Shown here: positions 22,649 to 34,167 of the stretch, one piece after another
Position numbering within the stretch: the first letter of the stretch is position 1
Layout of the letters: each line of letters opens with the position of its first letter
Source: Holacanthus passer
Taxonomy: Eukaryota > Chordata > Actinopteri > Pomacanthidae
Direction of reading: 5' to 3'
DNA length: 64,000 nucleotides
Assembly (NCBI GenBank): GCA_025331565.1
Contig: JAFREQ010000167.1
Coordinates: forward strand, 310,001-374,000
The notes under the pieces: generated by a model
Databases searched by the model: none
The model's input: the letters and a program-made list of their open reading frames with translations, nothing else
What the model was told of the DNA's origin: nothing
Translations under genes and position numbers: made by a program

Positions 22649-23815
22649 AGGAGGAAAGAGAGCAATCTTGGCCTTGGCCCAAGCCACTGACCCTGGAGGG
22701 CCTGTTGTTTGGGTCACAATACAGAGGTGGATGGATAGGTACAGATGGAACGATAGGCTGATCCATTTCTTTTCTTTCACCTGATGAAGATCTTTGTGTA
22801 GCCTGAGCTCATCCATAAATTGGAGTGAAAGCCTGACTGTAGAGCCGCTGCCAGGAAGATCGATTTAACACGCCTCCCCCATATTTGTCTCTTCATCCCT
22901 CTCTGCCCCCTTCTTTATTTCCCCCTCCTTTCCCCCCGCATCCTCTGTATCAATCTCTGCATTTTTACATCTTTTTTATCTTTCTCTTATCCTGCACTGT
23001 CGTCCTTCCTTTCCTCAGAGAAGCACTAGAGATCTACAGCCGGGATTTCAGTGGTTGTTAAGTGATTTAACTGTGTTTAATTTTGGTAACATTGAGTTTC
23101 ATGTTCATTTTCATCTGTTTTTGTTTTACGCTTCGCTTTGTTAGCCTGTTAGTGCAGAACCAGATATTTTTCTGTCTCAGCCAGCGAGTTTGCCTTCTTC
23201 CTTGTGGATTTAAAATTGACAGAAACCATGTTCTCTACACTGCATGCCAGCTTGATAAAGTTATATGGACACACCTGCGTCCAAACAATCACATATGGCA
23301 CATATATGCATGTACGGTACATGTCAACATGACTGAACTACAGCAACATTTGGCTTGCATTTCCTTGGCAGCGTCTTTTGGAGCCGGGGATGGAGTAGAC
23401 CGAATAGGAGCAGTACTTCAAAGCTGTTTTTAGTACAGTGTTTCACTAATGCTCATTTTGTTTTGGAATCGTGGTGGACGCGGCAGCGCTCTGAGTGGCT
23501 GACTGTGACCCTGGCCAGTCTCAGGCTCGGGGCTGTGGGGGCTGAGGGTTCTGGCAGAGCTGGCTGCCTGGCTTCTGTGTTCGGGCATATTTACTAATGG
23601 CACTCACTGGGGTGTTGGCAGCTTCTCAATCCCCACTATATGGTCTCTGTGGTCCACACCGCATGATGGGTTGGGTAGAGGCAGGATGTATGGAGTTGCT
23701 TTTAACACAGGCCTGAACTCCAAGCACAACTGAGCAGCTTGTCAGAGAATTCAGGTCTTCCATTTTTCCCCTTTTTTCCTCTTTCACACATATTCTTCTT
23801 CCTTATTTCAAACCA

Positions 23816-24060
23816 GGGATGCAACTTATGAATATATTTATCATCAATTAATTTACCAATTATTTTATCAATTAATGGATTATGGTTTTGTGATCAAAAC
23901 CAAAAGATCTTCAATTCAGATTTATAGAAAAGAACAACATTTGAGAAGACACAAGCAGTGGATCTTTGTTGTTTTGGTGTAAAAAAACAAAAAACAAACA
24001 GATTATCAAAATAGCTGCTGATTAATTCTCTTTTAATCAATTAATTGACAAATCGTATTG
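23816..24060 (+). repeat. AT-rich interspersed repeat copy (ATTAATTT / AATCAATTAATTGAC blocks)
   Basis: The copy opens with GGGATGCAACTTATGA and repeated ATCAATTAAT words, has an inner block with GATCTTCAATTCAG and CATTTGAGAAG, and closes with GATTATCAAAATAGCTGCTG and AATCAATTAATTGAC. This is the order seen in the abundant fish repeat of GGCTGCAACTAACGATTA type. It is degenerate and non-coding. Confidence 0.6.
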
Positions 24061-24552
24061 ACACTGCTTTAAAGTTTCTCATTATTAAATGTCCAATTAT
24101 TTTCAGTTGCCTGTGTCAACTTCATTAGTTCCATCTGTACATTAATTGTGCCTCATGGCCTGACGAGGTGTAAAATCACACTGTGAGCATATAGATGGAC
24201 ATGAACAAAGAGGTAGTAGTAGTAGCAGCACATTGTCAATTTCAGGTTAATTAAATCAGTCTTTTTCCATGTAAAAAAGCCTTTGTGTGTTTCTTTACTT
24301 AAGACCAGTTTGCTGTTCCTGTTGTCTTAAGAAACCCAGGCCTATTAGGACATGTGGCTTGAAGCCAGACAGCTCTCTCTCTGAAAGCATGAGAGCCCAT
24401 ACATGTACAGATGAATGCACACAACTCTTGGCAAGTCTTACGTCACCCTGTAGGACTCTCCTCTTGATCGTCCCTGGCTGCCTGCGCAGACACGAGCGAT
24501 CTCACAGGATGTCCTCAGCTGTCAAGGCTAACTGGAGAGCATTGCACTGCGT

Positions 24553-24554
<2 letters not shown>

Positions 24555-24583
<29 letters not shown>

Positions 24584-24616
24584 CTGTGTGTCTGTGTGTG
24601 TCTGTGTGTCTGTGTA
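24555..24616 (+). repeat. (TG)n microsatellite with TCTG interruptions
   Basis: TG repeats are broken by several TCTG units. The open frames crossing it are repeat artefacts. Confidence 0.9.
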
Positions 24617-25534
24617 TGAATGCATGATTGTGTAGCTGTCCTTGTGTTCCTCTCCCTGCAGTTTTTGAGTGCGAGCATGTAATTTATAATCTTTCACTTG
24701 TGTGTTTTTGTGCGTCTTAAGATGAAGGGTCGAGGTTTGACGACGTCAGACTGTTCCCTGCTTTTCTGATGACTCATATTCACACTTGGTCTGCTGTCTT
24801 TCTGATACTTGCACAGTTTGTGTTTCTCGACATCTTGTCTAGAATTTTCATGTTTCCCAGTCCCAGTTTCCCAGAGAGCACAACGTGTATGCATATAGAG
24901 GATGTGTAAAATCCTATATGAATAGTTCCACTTGCGTCGATATTGTAAATGACCTCAAGCTTTGTAGATGTGCTTGTAAAAACTAAACTCTACACTCTAC
25001 AAAAGCTAGATCATTCAATCAAATTACAGACCATGATCTTTTATGGAAAATACAGGTGATGATATGTGAATTAATGGCTGTCCACATCATCAAGAGTTAT
25101 ACATAAAAGTATATGCTACACTATGAAGTAGTGTCGCAGTGCAGTGTTTAGTCATATACAGACCTAATATACTATTATTACTACTATTGGTTGTGGCCCA
25201 ATCGATAGTGGATATTTGAGTTTGATATTGGGAGTTTTACAAAATCCATTTATCATATATTGCCCTGTCCTATCGCAATTATTATAAACATCAGCACTTA
25301 TGTCTTAAACATAAACACATATGTAAGTCCTTTAGATTAGTTTTTTTAAGAATTATGACCAAGATCCATTTTACAGTGTAAAAAATCAGCTTGTCAGTAC
25401 TCTCTGTTAAACAAACTATGTAACGGAGACACTATTTCTAAATGACCTCAAACCTACTTTAGTATTTCTGAACTACAAATTCTTGTTAGATATCAGCCAA
25501 CATGTACACCTTGGTACAGTACATTCATTATCAA

Positions 25535-25665
25535 AGAATCAATTGATTTTTTTTCTTTAAATTCTTATTTAGTTTATAAAATGTCAGAAATTAGCTTAAA
25601 TATTTGTATCACAGTTTTCCACAGTCCTAGTCATCATATTCAGATGTCTGGGTTATAGACTGTTG
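25535..25665 (+). repeat. AT-rich interspersed repeat fragment
   Basis: ATCAATTGATTTTTTTTC, then TTTATAAAATGTCAGAAAT and a CACAGTTTTCCACAG block, match the first half of the same repeat family as 23816. Confidence 0.45.
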
Positions 25666-27000
25666 ATCTTATAAAACAAATCTATTTTTTTTATGATTTA
25701 ATTTGTTTTTCTCTCTTCAGTGGAGTGCATTTTTCCATTTTTTTCCTGCTATGAGTAGTTTTTTATTTCTGTTGTCCATCCAGTGTGATGTCTTCTGGGA
25801 TGGTGTTATCCATCATCACCACTGGATTGAAGTGGAAAATGTAATAACTTTCAATCTGGTTTATATGTAATCGAAAGCAAATTATTCTTTACAAGAGTCT
25901 AGAAGTAGTAGTATTATGTTACTGATGTTGGAGTATGATCCGACTGACAGATTGTATGTTGAAATACTGTTTGGTCTCAGAGTGCAGTTGGGTCTGGTCT
26001 GTGTCAGCTGTCAACAATGCTCTGGCAGGTCAGACCTGAGCTGTGCCATCCCTTCTGTTCCCGTAAGCACAACAGGTTTATAGACCTCTGGAGACTCTGT
26101 GCTACAGTCAGGCCTGCTGCTTCATTTGGGGGACTTGATTGTGATTTGTAGAGTTTCTGTCTCTGGGCTCTGTCACATCCTCATTTATTGAGCAACTGTG
26201 GTTCAGGTTAATGTTGTGATTACCCCAGCATGTCATGGATCGGTGGATTTTTCTGTGACATCGCTTTAGTCTGATTTACAACACAGACCCCTTCTCCCTT
26301 CTGTGTTGTCCCTTTTCGGAGATGCTGTCCAGTAGAAGAAGCTTTGAAAAGATGATAAATGGATAGGTGCAGATTTATTTTTTGGATGAAAAACAGACAC
26401 CACGAACTATACAGTTTTCACATCCACTATATGAAGTTATTGGCTTAGATTCTACAGTATATGCACATCTGTATCTTGTTTGGGTGTGTAATCTTGAAGT
26501 TTACTTAATAGCTTAATAACAGGGAGTTATTTCTCCTGATTGTCATGAATTCTTCAAATAATGGCTTATTATTGCAAACATGCTGTCACACTTCTCATAC
26601 ACTTCCATCACACCCTTCCTCCTTCCATCCTCTCTTATTAGAGGAACAGAACTAGCTTTGTTTTAGTAATAATCACTTGGGCCTAAATCACATTTCCAAA
26701 GCTTGGAGGTCACAACAACTTCCCCTTTGGGGTTTGATTTAAGTGGCACTTAGGCCCGCTACTGTAGCTAATCACAAGGATTTATAGAGTGCATCACCAA
26801 GGGGCCGGAGGTCCAAGGAATGTTTGCTGGCACCCTGCTGCAGGTGTTACAAACCTCTTTTCTTTCGTCCTGTCTTTCTTTCCCCTCTTCTATTATAGCT
26901 GCTGATGGAAGGCAGCTGGAAGACCTCGCTTGTTCTCCACTTGTTGGGTTAAAAGGGGTTTCTGTTGGTGGAACATAATGCTGGCAGCACCCTCCTCCTC

Positions 27001-30000
27001 CTCCAGTCGCCGGTCACTCCCCAGTCCGGAAAGTCCTCCACGTAAAGCTTTCATAATTACATTGATCTTGAGGGGGTCTTTTACGACCTGCTGACGCATT
27101 CAATCACATTTCAGCATGGCCCTTGTTAAGGGCTTCTGTGTTTTGCATATTCCAAGTTCATGTCCAAGCGTTAGCACTTCTCGTGTTTCTGGTAATTGGG
27201 AGTTTTCACATGGCCCTGAAGGAGAGGGGTAAAGGATGAAGGATGTAGGGAAGGAAGGAGGAAGAAGCAAACAAGAGGGGGAGGGAGCAGCGTGGATGGA
27301 CTGAGAGGGGGTTGTTGCTCTATTGAGAGAGAGAGACTGTCAGAAACTCCAAGGGCATGTACTACAAGATCCAGATGTTGTAACCCCCCAGCATACACCC
27401 AGCCCGATCATACACATGTCTACTGTACATAACCTTAGAGATGGATTACCTTGCATTGAAGCCATTACAGCACTCTTGGACAACACTTGTGTTCGCACCA
27501 TTGGCCATGGTGCCTCTCTGTTTTGTTTTCCAGGCTAAATACAGGAAGTCATTATTAGGCTCTGCCTTATCCAAGGAAACATATCTGTTCCCTCACACCC
27601 CTCCCTCCTCCTACCCTCTTTGAATTTCCACCCGATCACGTCTTTGGTCTGGTTTGAGTGAACGCAACAGCGGGCCAGAGCTAATGACCTTGCTGTGATC
27701 TAAGAGCAATGCCATCTATAGGCATTCACCAGCCTGTGCCAAATGCCAAACACCTAACCTGGAAATAGGAGGGAGTGATAGAAAAAAAACCCTCACATTA
27801 GAATCTAAAGGGGCCTTATTTGGAGAATTTGAGTCTGATTATTTGCTGGTTTTGGCATTAAGAAGTGCCTATAGGAAGTTCAGATTATTTGCAACACAAG
27901 AGTGTCAGCCCAGAAAGAAGTAGTCCCAAGATGGATAATCAGGTTAAATGAAAGTGAGGGGTGAGACAGGAGGATTGTTCTTAGTCTTAACTCTCGCTCA
28001 CCTTCCCCACTCCTCTTTTTCCTCCTCATCCCCTCCTCCTCTTCCCCATCACCCTCTTCACTGAGTAACCTTTGGCATGAAAGGTCAGCCTTGTGTTCCA
28101 GCAGGATGACCTTCGGTAATGAGAAGGCAGGTTAGTGGGTGACCTGGAAGCGTTTTGTCCGCCTCTCCTGGGAACACAAACAGTGACGGTACTAAGACAC
28201 ACAGGAACAGCTGCCTGCTCTGACGCCCATTCGTCATTTCACTGGAAAAACAGAAATATAAACAAAAGAAAAATCTCCTTGACTGATTCTCCTCAGGTGC
28301 CAGGGCACTACTTTCCCAACTTTACAGATTCTACATGATCTTTGAGAAAAATGCTGTTGTCTGAAAATTGATTTAGCTGAGGAGATTTAGAGTTAACTTT
28401 GCAAATAGTTTTCATGCTAATGATTAATTTATTGATAACATCAGGTGACACATTTCCTTGTGACTAAGGCCTCAAGTCAATGTCCTTGTCTGATATTTGA
28501 GGCTGTTGTACCACGCAGTTTCCAAAGAACCAGCTCTTTTGAACTGTGCAATGCTGCTTCTACCTTCTTGCCCCTCTCTTTATCTAGGTAAGCTGTTTTA
28601 GTAGCACTGGAGTGAGTGATCCACCCACAAAAGAATGAGGTGACAGGTGTGTGTGGGTGGATGTGCACTTGCCTGCGCATGTGGGTATTTATGTGTTCTT
28701 TACCCCTAACACTTGGGACAAAGTATTCCAAAGGTCTGTATATGTAGGTTCAGTCAGGTGGCTTTTACAGTTTGTAATGGGATTAAAACTGAGTGCTGAC
28801 TTGATTCTAAAGTTCATTCATCCCTTTTAACCCCAACTACCTCATCCTGTGATTGTTTAATTTGTTAAGTCGGTATTACCACGGCCTGTTTTGGTCTTTC
28901 TGTTGCCTATTCGCGACTCTTTCTCCATACACCACTGCTTTCATCACTGCAGATCTCCCATGTTGATATCCCTATGTCATCTGATACAGGCTTAATTTTT
29001 TTCATTGCCTTTTTGAAACCCACTGTTGAGCTCCTATGTGACTTTCAGAAGCAATTTACATATCTGGCATTAAATCGAACAGCTGAAGAAAGACAAGTGG
29101 AGAGAGAAATGGGTAGATCCTTCCTCACTGGCATCCTTGAAGCACAAAGATTACTAACATAGAACAGGTCTCTGCCATCATTTTAGAAATAGTAAAACTT
29201 AGCTTGCAAAGTACCAATACATGGCTACACCTAGCTTCTCCTTGGATACCCCTCATTCCACAGTAGTCCCACTCCACAAGTTGACTGGATGGCTTCCTTA
29301 GGTACGTTACCTATGAAAGCCTGACTGTCTGAATCCGTGTTTCTGAGACTGTCATTGTTACGCTGCAGCTCCAAGGCGGATCCATTTACTTCTTCACCAT
29401 ATGGACATGTAAGCAAGGTTAAAAACTTGATTTTCATTGGAGGAGGTTTTTCGGAAAAAGGGCATTCTTCGATGCTCTTAACAGTACACATAGTGTTTTA
29501 CTAGCATGTAAATTCATGACATATCACTGACCTGCCAGTGGAAAATATCAGGGAGGGCCAGAGAGAAAGGCGAATGAGCACAAATGGCAAAGTGCCACAA
29601 TAATTCTTGGCATTGATCCCCTATTGAACAAGCAAAGTTTTCTCAAGGCTGCTTGAGTTTGAGTTGATCCCATTGCGGAGAGAGCATGCTCTGGCTTTTC
29701 ACGCTTTTCATTTTCTCCTTGAAAGCGGCGCAGTTATGAGGCTACTTTGATCCCTTACAATTGGGAAAGACTTCCATTTGTGCAGAATGAGACAGTAAGC
29801 CCTTTGGAATCCTATAGACACAAAATCATCTTTGAAAATAATAAAAGAGCAGGGATTAGGGCATGTTCAAAGATAGTTGGTGTCTTCAGATGAATTTATT
29901 ATCTTGATAGCCAATGATTGGGTGCCACTCATTATTCAGACAAAAACAAGTGATGAGTGATGGGCTTTCATCCATGTCGAGTCTTATGAGGTCACTGGAA

Positions 30001-31559
30001 AATATTGTTTCATGACTGGTTGAAAATGTTTCCATGTATGAGTGCTTCATGCCATTACATGTTAACTACTTATTATGAATAAATGGCTCTGCAACAGTCT
30101 GTATATGTAAGTGTATGTATGACAGCTTAGCCCTCGACATAGAAACCCCAGTGTATAACATGTCTGCATAACACCAGCTGACCTGGAGCCAGAGGCGCAG
30201 GAATAAACCAGACTTCAGAGCTGTCTTGTCTGTCCGGAGATGGCTCTCACTCGGAGGAAATGAGTCTACGATACACAGGCATTGCTCAAATTCCTCCCCT
30301 TGTGTTATCGCCACTAGAGTAAATAGCGGCTTAGGGGAAAGCATTCTGCCACTGAATCAACAGATTGTTTGTGTCTTCACAGGCTCAAAGGGAACATTTT
30401 TAGAATTGTGGAAAGGTAGGAATTTGGGGAGTAGTTCCCTTTTAGCCTAAGCCTATTACTGTGAAAGCAGTGTTTTTCATCAGCCCCCTTCCATGGAATA
30501 GTGCTACTTTCAAAGCTTAGCGTCTCTGCCTTTACGCTTGAAGTTTTGAAGGGAGTTTTATATTGGGAGAGAGAATTCTGGACTTGACTCCCCAGGATTT
30601 GATTGACTTTTTTGGAAACGAGAGCAGACTGTGACTCGAGCCATTGGATTAATTGGTGCATGCATGCTTGACCTGGGCCTACCAGTGACCTGGGGTAGAT
30701 GAGAATTGTCTGTGAGATGGTTGTATGCGAATTCATTAGGGTCAATCTGAGTCCTCCTGGGACTAAATCAGCATGGAGGCCTGGGCCTTTCCACTCCAAC
30801 ACACTACAGTGTTTCCCCTTGGTTGACTGCTGTCACTGTCGCTAGATTGAGGTTGGCAGATATTTAGGCCTGAATTTCAGACTTTTGGTGTCGACATCTG
30901 TCCTTCTTTGGATGGATTTTGTTTTAGATGAATACCATTAATAACTTACTCTTGTTGGGAGGCTTTTATTGCAGTTTTCAACATGTCACTGCTCTGCTCT
31001 GCTCCCACGATCTGTAATGTTACAACAATGCAGGGCAAGCTAGGTAGGCTAGCCAGTTAGCCTAACCCTCTGATCCACATCATGGATTAAAAGTGACTCA
31101 AGCAAATTTTATTTTATTTTATATATAATATTTTATTTCATTTAATATTTAATTTCTTTTAGGTGGGGTAGGGTGCCCCCCCCTCCCCCAAGGCAGCAGT
31201 AGTGCAGCGCTGCACTATTGTTGCATGTTTGTAGTAAGCAACACTGATCCATAATCAATATTAGCCCTTTCCTTTCCTTTTCACTATTCTCCTACAACCA
31301 GCACTTTATCATGTGTGTCTACCCAATATGCTGATGTTTTCTTTCCTGTAAAAACTGAAACTATTCATTCCTTTTAAAATAAAAACCAGACAACAACGGT
31401 CTTGGAAGTTGGGGATGTTTGCTTAGCTATTGATTAGAAAGTTAATTTGAATAGTCAGAAAGAGACACTTTTAATCTAATGTTTGCTCTTGAGTGTATTG
31501 TTATGTTTTAACTTGGTGTGTCAATGACATAAAACCAGATTTATTTCCTTGTTTTACAG
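27001..31559. other. Intronic or intergenic stretch
   Basis: No confident exon. A possible 33-nt exon lies at 30383-30415 (acceptor GTGTCTTCACAG, donor AAAG|GTAGGA). Pyrimidine-rich sequence occurs near 27990-28065. The segment 29500-29800 is repeat-poor and could be regulatory; this is inference only. Confidence 0.35.
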
Positions 31560-31576
31560 ACCACATGGGACACATA
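31560..31576 (+). other. Possible 17-nt microexon, plus strand
   Basis: The acceptor TTTCCTTGTTTTACAG ends at 31559 and the donor ACATA|GTAAGTGTTT begins at 31577; the exon between them would be ACCACATGGGACACATA. Both splice sites are good, but an exon this short can arise by chance in a window of this size. It lies about 1.1 kb upstream of the stronger exon candidate at 32644 on the same strand. Confidence 0.25.
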
Positions 31577-32474
31577 GTAAGTGTTTGATATGCATGGAAC
31601 ATAAAGTCATATCTGAATGGGAAAAACAGGGAACATGTTCTTGATTAAAACGTCATTTCAGTACAAGCTTGCATTAGATTGTTGTATTTTGTATGCCAAG
31701 AGGCAAACATTTTGAGGATTTGAGCGGTTTAAATGGTTTTGTTTTTCTAGTCTATATGATTTAGTTGTCCACACTTCCACTGTTTCAGACAAGCAGGCTG
31801 TGGAGGAACTTTGAGCTGTTATGTTGGCTGAAATAGGCCCCTCTGACCTGAGGTTGTTACTGTAAATTGGCTAAAAGTCCCTCCTCTCCTCATCTGTCCA
31901 TATTTCACTCCCTCTGTGGCTTTCACTCTTTTCATCTTGTCCCTATCGACGCACACCTTGGTAATTGGTGATGTGGACCATATGTTGGCTTTGAATGGCC
32001 TCCTGTTCTGCAGAGTCATTAGACATACTCAAAGACATATTATAACCTTGTTATTAGGCCGCATTTACCGTCCTGGCGTCAAGGGCAAGGGGATATAGTC
32101 CCCTAGTTCTTTCACCTCTTATCAAACCTTCTCATCTCCTCTTCACCTCACCTGTCAAATCACCACCTATGGCCTTTCCTGCGACTGCAAAGTACTCCTC
32201 ACTATACTGTGTGAGTGTTGTTCTGTTAGTGTGTGTAAGTCTATAAGCAATTTGTGAACATATTCTCAGTCTTTCTCTTCTCTGGCAGTTAAAACAATTT
32301 CTCTTCCAACATTTGCTTTGCAGACTAGTCTCTGTAGCTGGAAAGTTTTGAATTACTTTGTTTCCAAAGAGTTTTCATGGAAATCATTTTTTTTCCTATT
32401 TAAGACACAGATGCACCCAGTGTAGAAGTCTTGCTTTCTACGTTCTTGCTACTTCTTCCGTGGAACTTTTTTTT

Positions 32475-32592
32475 TTCAAAGTTGGTTAAGGTCCCAGTCT
32501 TGATCCTGATTGTTATTCTAATCTGTGACTTTCCCCACTGTGGGAAGAATAAAGGTATATCTTATCTTATCTTATCTTATCTCTTATCTATC
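32475..32592 (+). repeat. LINE 3' tail ending in CTTAT repeats
   Basis: GACTTTCCCCACTGTGGGA and AGAATAAAGGTATAT are followed by repeated CTTAT units. This is the plus-strand version of the tails at 8876 and 10003. It ends about 50 bases before the exon candidate at 32644. Confidence 0.7.
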
Positions 32593-32643
32593 CTGAAAAA
32601 AATACCAGTGACTGATGAACATTATCTTTGTATCTCTTTACAG

Positions 32644-32721
32644 ATTTACCTGTTTATGTGAGGCGATTGAGAGTCTGAACGCATGAATAGATGCAGAGCA
32701 TGGTCCATTGTCATCCTACAG
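32644..32721 (+). other. Internal non-coding exon candidate (78 nt), plus strand
   Basis: The acceptor TATCTCTTTACAG ends at 32643 and the donor CCTACAG|GTAAGACAG begins at 32722, both close to consensus. All three frames have a stop early in the exon. One frame is open from the ATG at 32683 to the donor (MNRCRAWSIVILQ), so the exon is 5' untranslated sequence that could at most hold the start of a coding frame. It sits just after a LINE tail, so exonisation of sequence next to a transposon is possible. It probably belongs to the same transcript as 12789-12875. Confidence 0.5.
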
Positions 32722-33249
32722 GTAAGACAGGTGACACTATCTTCAAATGTCAGATGTCTTAGATAGTGGCAAATAGCCACAATTGACACTTGCTTTGACT
32801 GAGCATTGAGCACTTTTTTACGTGATGGCCTGAAAAGTTGATTTGTGGGTGCAGTTATTAGTGATTAGTGATATATATATTGACTTGCTGACTGACTGAT
32901 CATGTGACAGTGTGTGACTTGCCAGACAAAATATGATACAAGGCTTTGAACTGCTACAATACAATGCAGGGTGGGGTTTTTGTGACCCATCCTTGGACCT
33001 GGCATTAGATAACATTATCCACAAAAAAGGTGTAACCCAATGCTGAAACAGGGCCTCTAATGTGTCTAATTTTTTTTATTTACTATGATCATTTTCCCCA
33101 CCAAGACAGCAAGCTCATTATTTCCTGACTTTAATGTTGCTGTCTGATGTGTCATGTTTTCAAAAAGCCTTTGAAGCGAGCATTTATCACAAAGCCAACA
33201 TAAAATCATCCCACCCCTTGGCTCAGTATTGTACAGACTAACTTCACAG

Positions 33250-33398
33250 GCGGAAGTCGGTATCCCTTGATCACAAGCAGCCTAATAAAGAAAACATGCA
33301 AGAGAGTTAGGAACGGAGCAGCAGAGCAGCCGTTCCTGGTCCTCTTCCTTTCCCCCCGTGCCTCTGTCTGGCGAGTCCAGACAAGCCTCCGGTAAAAG
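33250..33398 (+). other. Possible exon (149 nt) containing a short hairpin
   Basis: A perfect branch-point-like CTAAC lies just before the acceptor ending at 33249, and AAAAG|GTGAGG is at the other end. The pyrimidine tract is weak. Inside, AGGAACGG (33309-33316) and CCGTTCCT (33330-33337) form an 8-bp stem. All frames are short. It could equally be chance. Confidence 0.25.
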
Positions 33399-33843
33399 GT
33401 GAGGATGTTTGTTCTTCACCTTGCTACAAGTGGGTCAGTGAGCAAGGTAAACGTGTTTACCTACGGCCCACAGCTCACAGTGCCCTCACAGACCTTTAAG
33501 ATGGATTCATACTCCAGGGGAAAAAAAATCCTTGTATCTGGAAAACATACATCTCTCAACCACTTTTTAATGATAATGTGTTTTGGATATTTTAATGTGA
33601 TTCCTATCCTGGTGTGTGAATTGAGTGTAATTTTACTCTCAAAACATGCTTGTTGGATGATGTGTGGTTATAGCGGTGTGTGATGATGTATGACTGTTCA
33701 CAAATTATCCCCACCAAGAAAAATAGTATCAACAGTTCATGGTGAACTGTGTCCCTTTACCTCTTCCAACGCATGACTTCATGTTGATGAATCTAAACTC
33801 AGGCAGCAGTGCAGCCTTGCATGCTCAGGTAATCGCCAGCATG

Positions 33844-33847
<4 letters not shown>

Positions 33848-33915
<68 letters not shown>
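33848..33915 (+). repeat. (CA)n microsatellite, 68 bp
   Basis: An uninterrupted CA run of about 34 units. Confidence 0.95.
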
Positions 33916-33917
<2 letters not shown>

Positions 33918-34119
33918 GCACATTTCTCTCTCACACTCACTCAATCTGTCTCTCTGGTTCGCTCTGCCCTGACCTGCTGAAAGGCTTTCAGGGCCATGTC
34001 AGTCAGCCAACAACTCTCTCTGTTCAGAGGCTCAGCAGGTTCAAGTTGGACGCCAGTCTGTCCTCCCTCTTCATGCCTTCACATTGGCTGCCTTGTCATG
34101 TTAAGATGTGGGGAACTCA

Positions 34120-34121
<2 letters not shown>

Positions 34122-34165
<44 letters not shown>
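34122..34165 (+). repeat. (GT)n microsatellite, 44 bp
   Basis: An uninterrupted GT run of 22 units, the reverse complement of the CA run 206 bases upstream. Confidence 0.95.

Positions 34166-34167
<2 letters not shown>

Larger units (their letters stand above)
22649..27000. other. Intronic or intergenic stretch with AT-rich repeat copies
   Basis: No exon is recognised. It includes AT-rich repeat copies at 23816-24060 and 25535-25665 and a TG microsatellite at 24555-24616. Around 26600-26860 is a repeat-poor stretch with mixed composition that might be conserved regulatory DNA; this could not be tested. Confidence 0.4.

Noticed and set aside
33848..33915. CRISPR-like array at dinucleotide repeats
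   Set aside because: Simple CA/TG microsatellites without spacers in a vertebrate genome.
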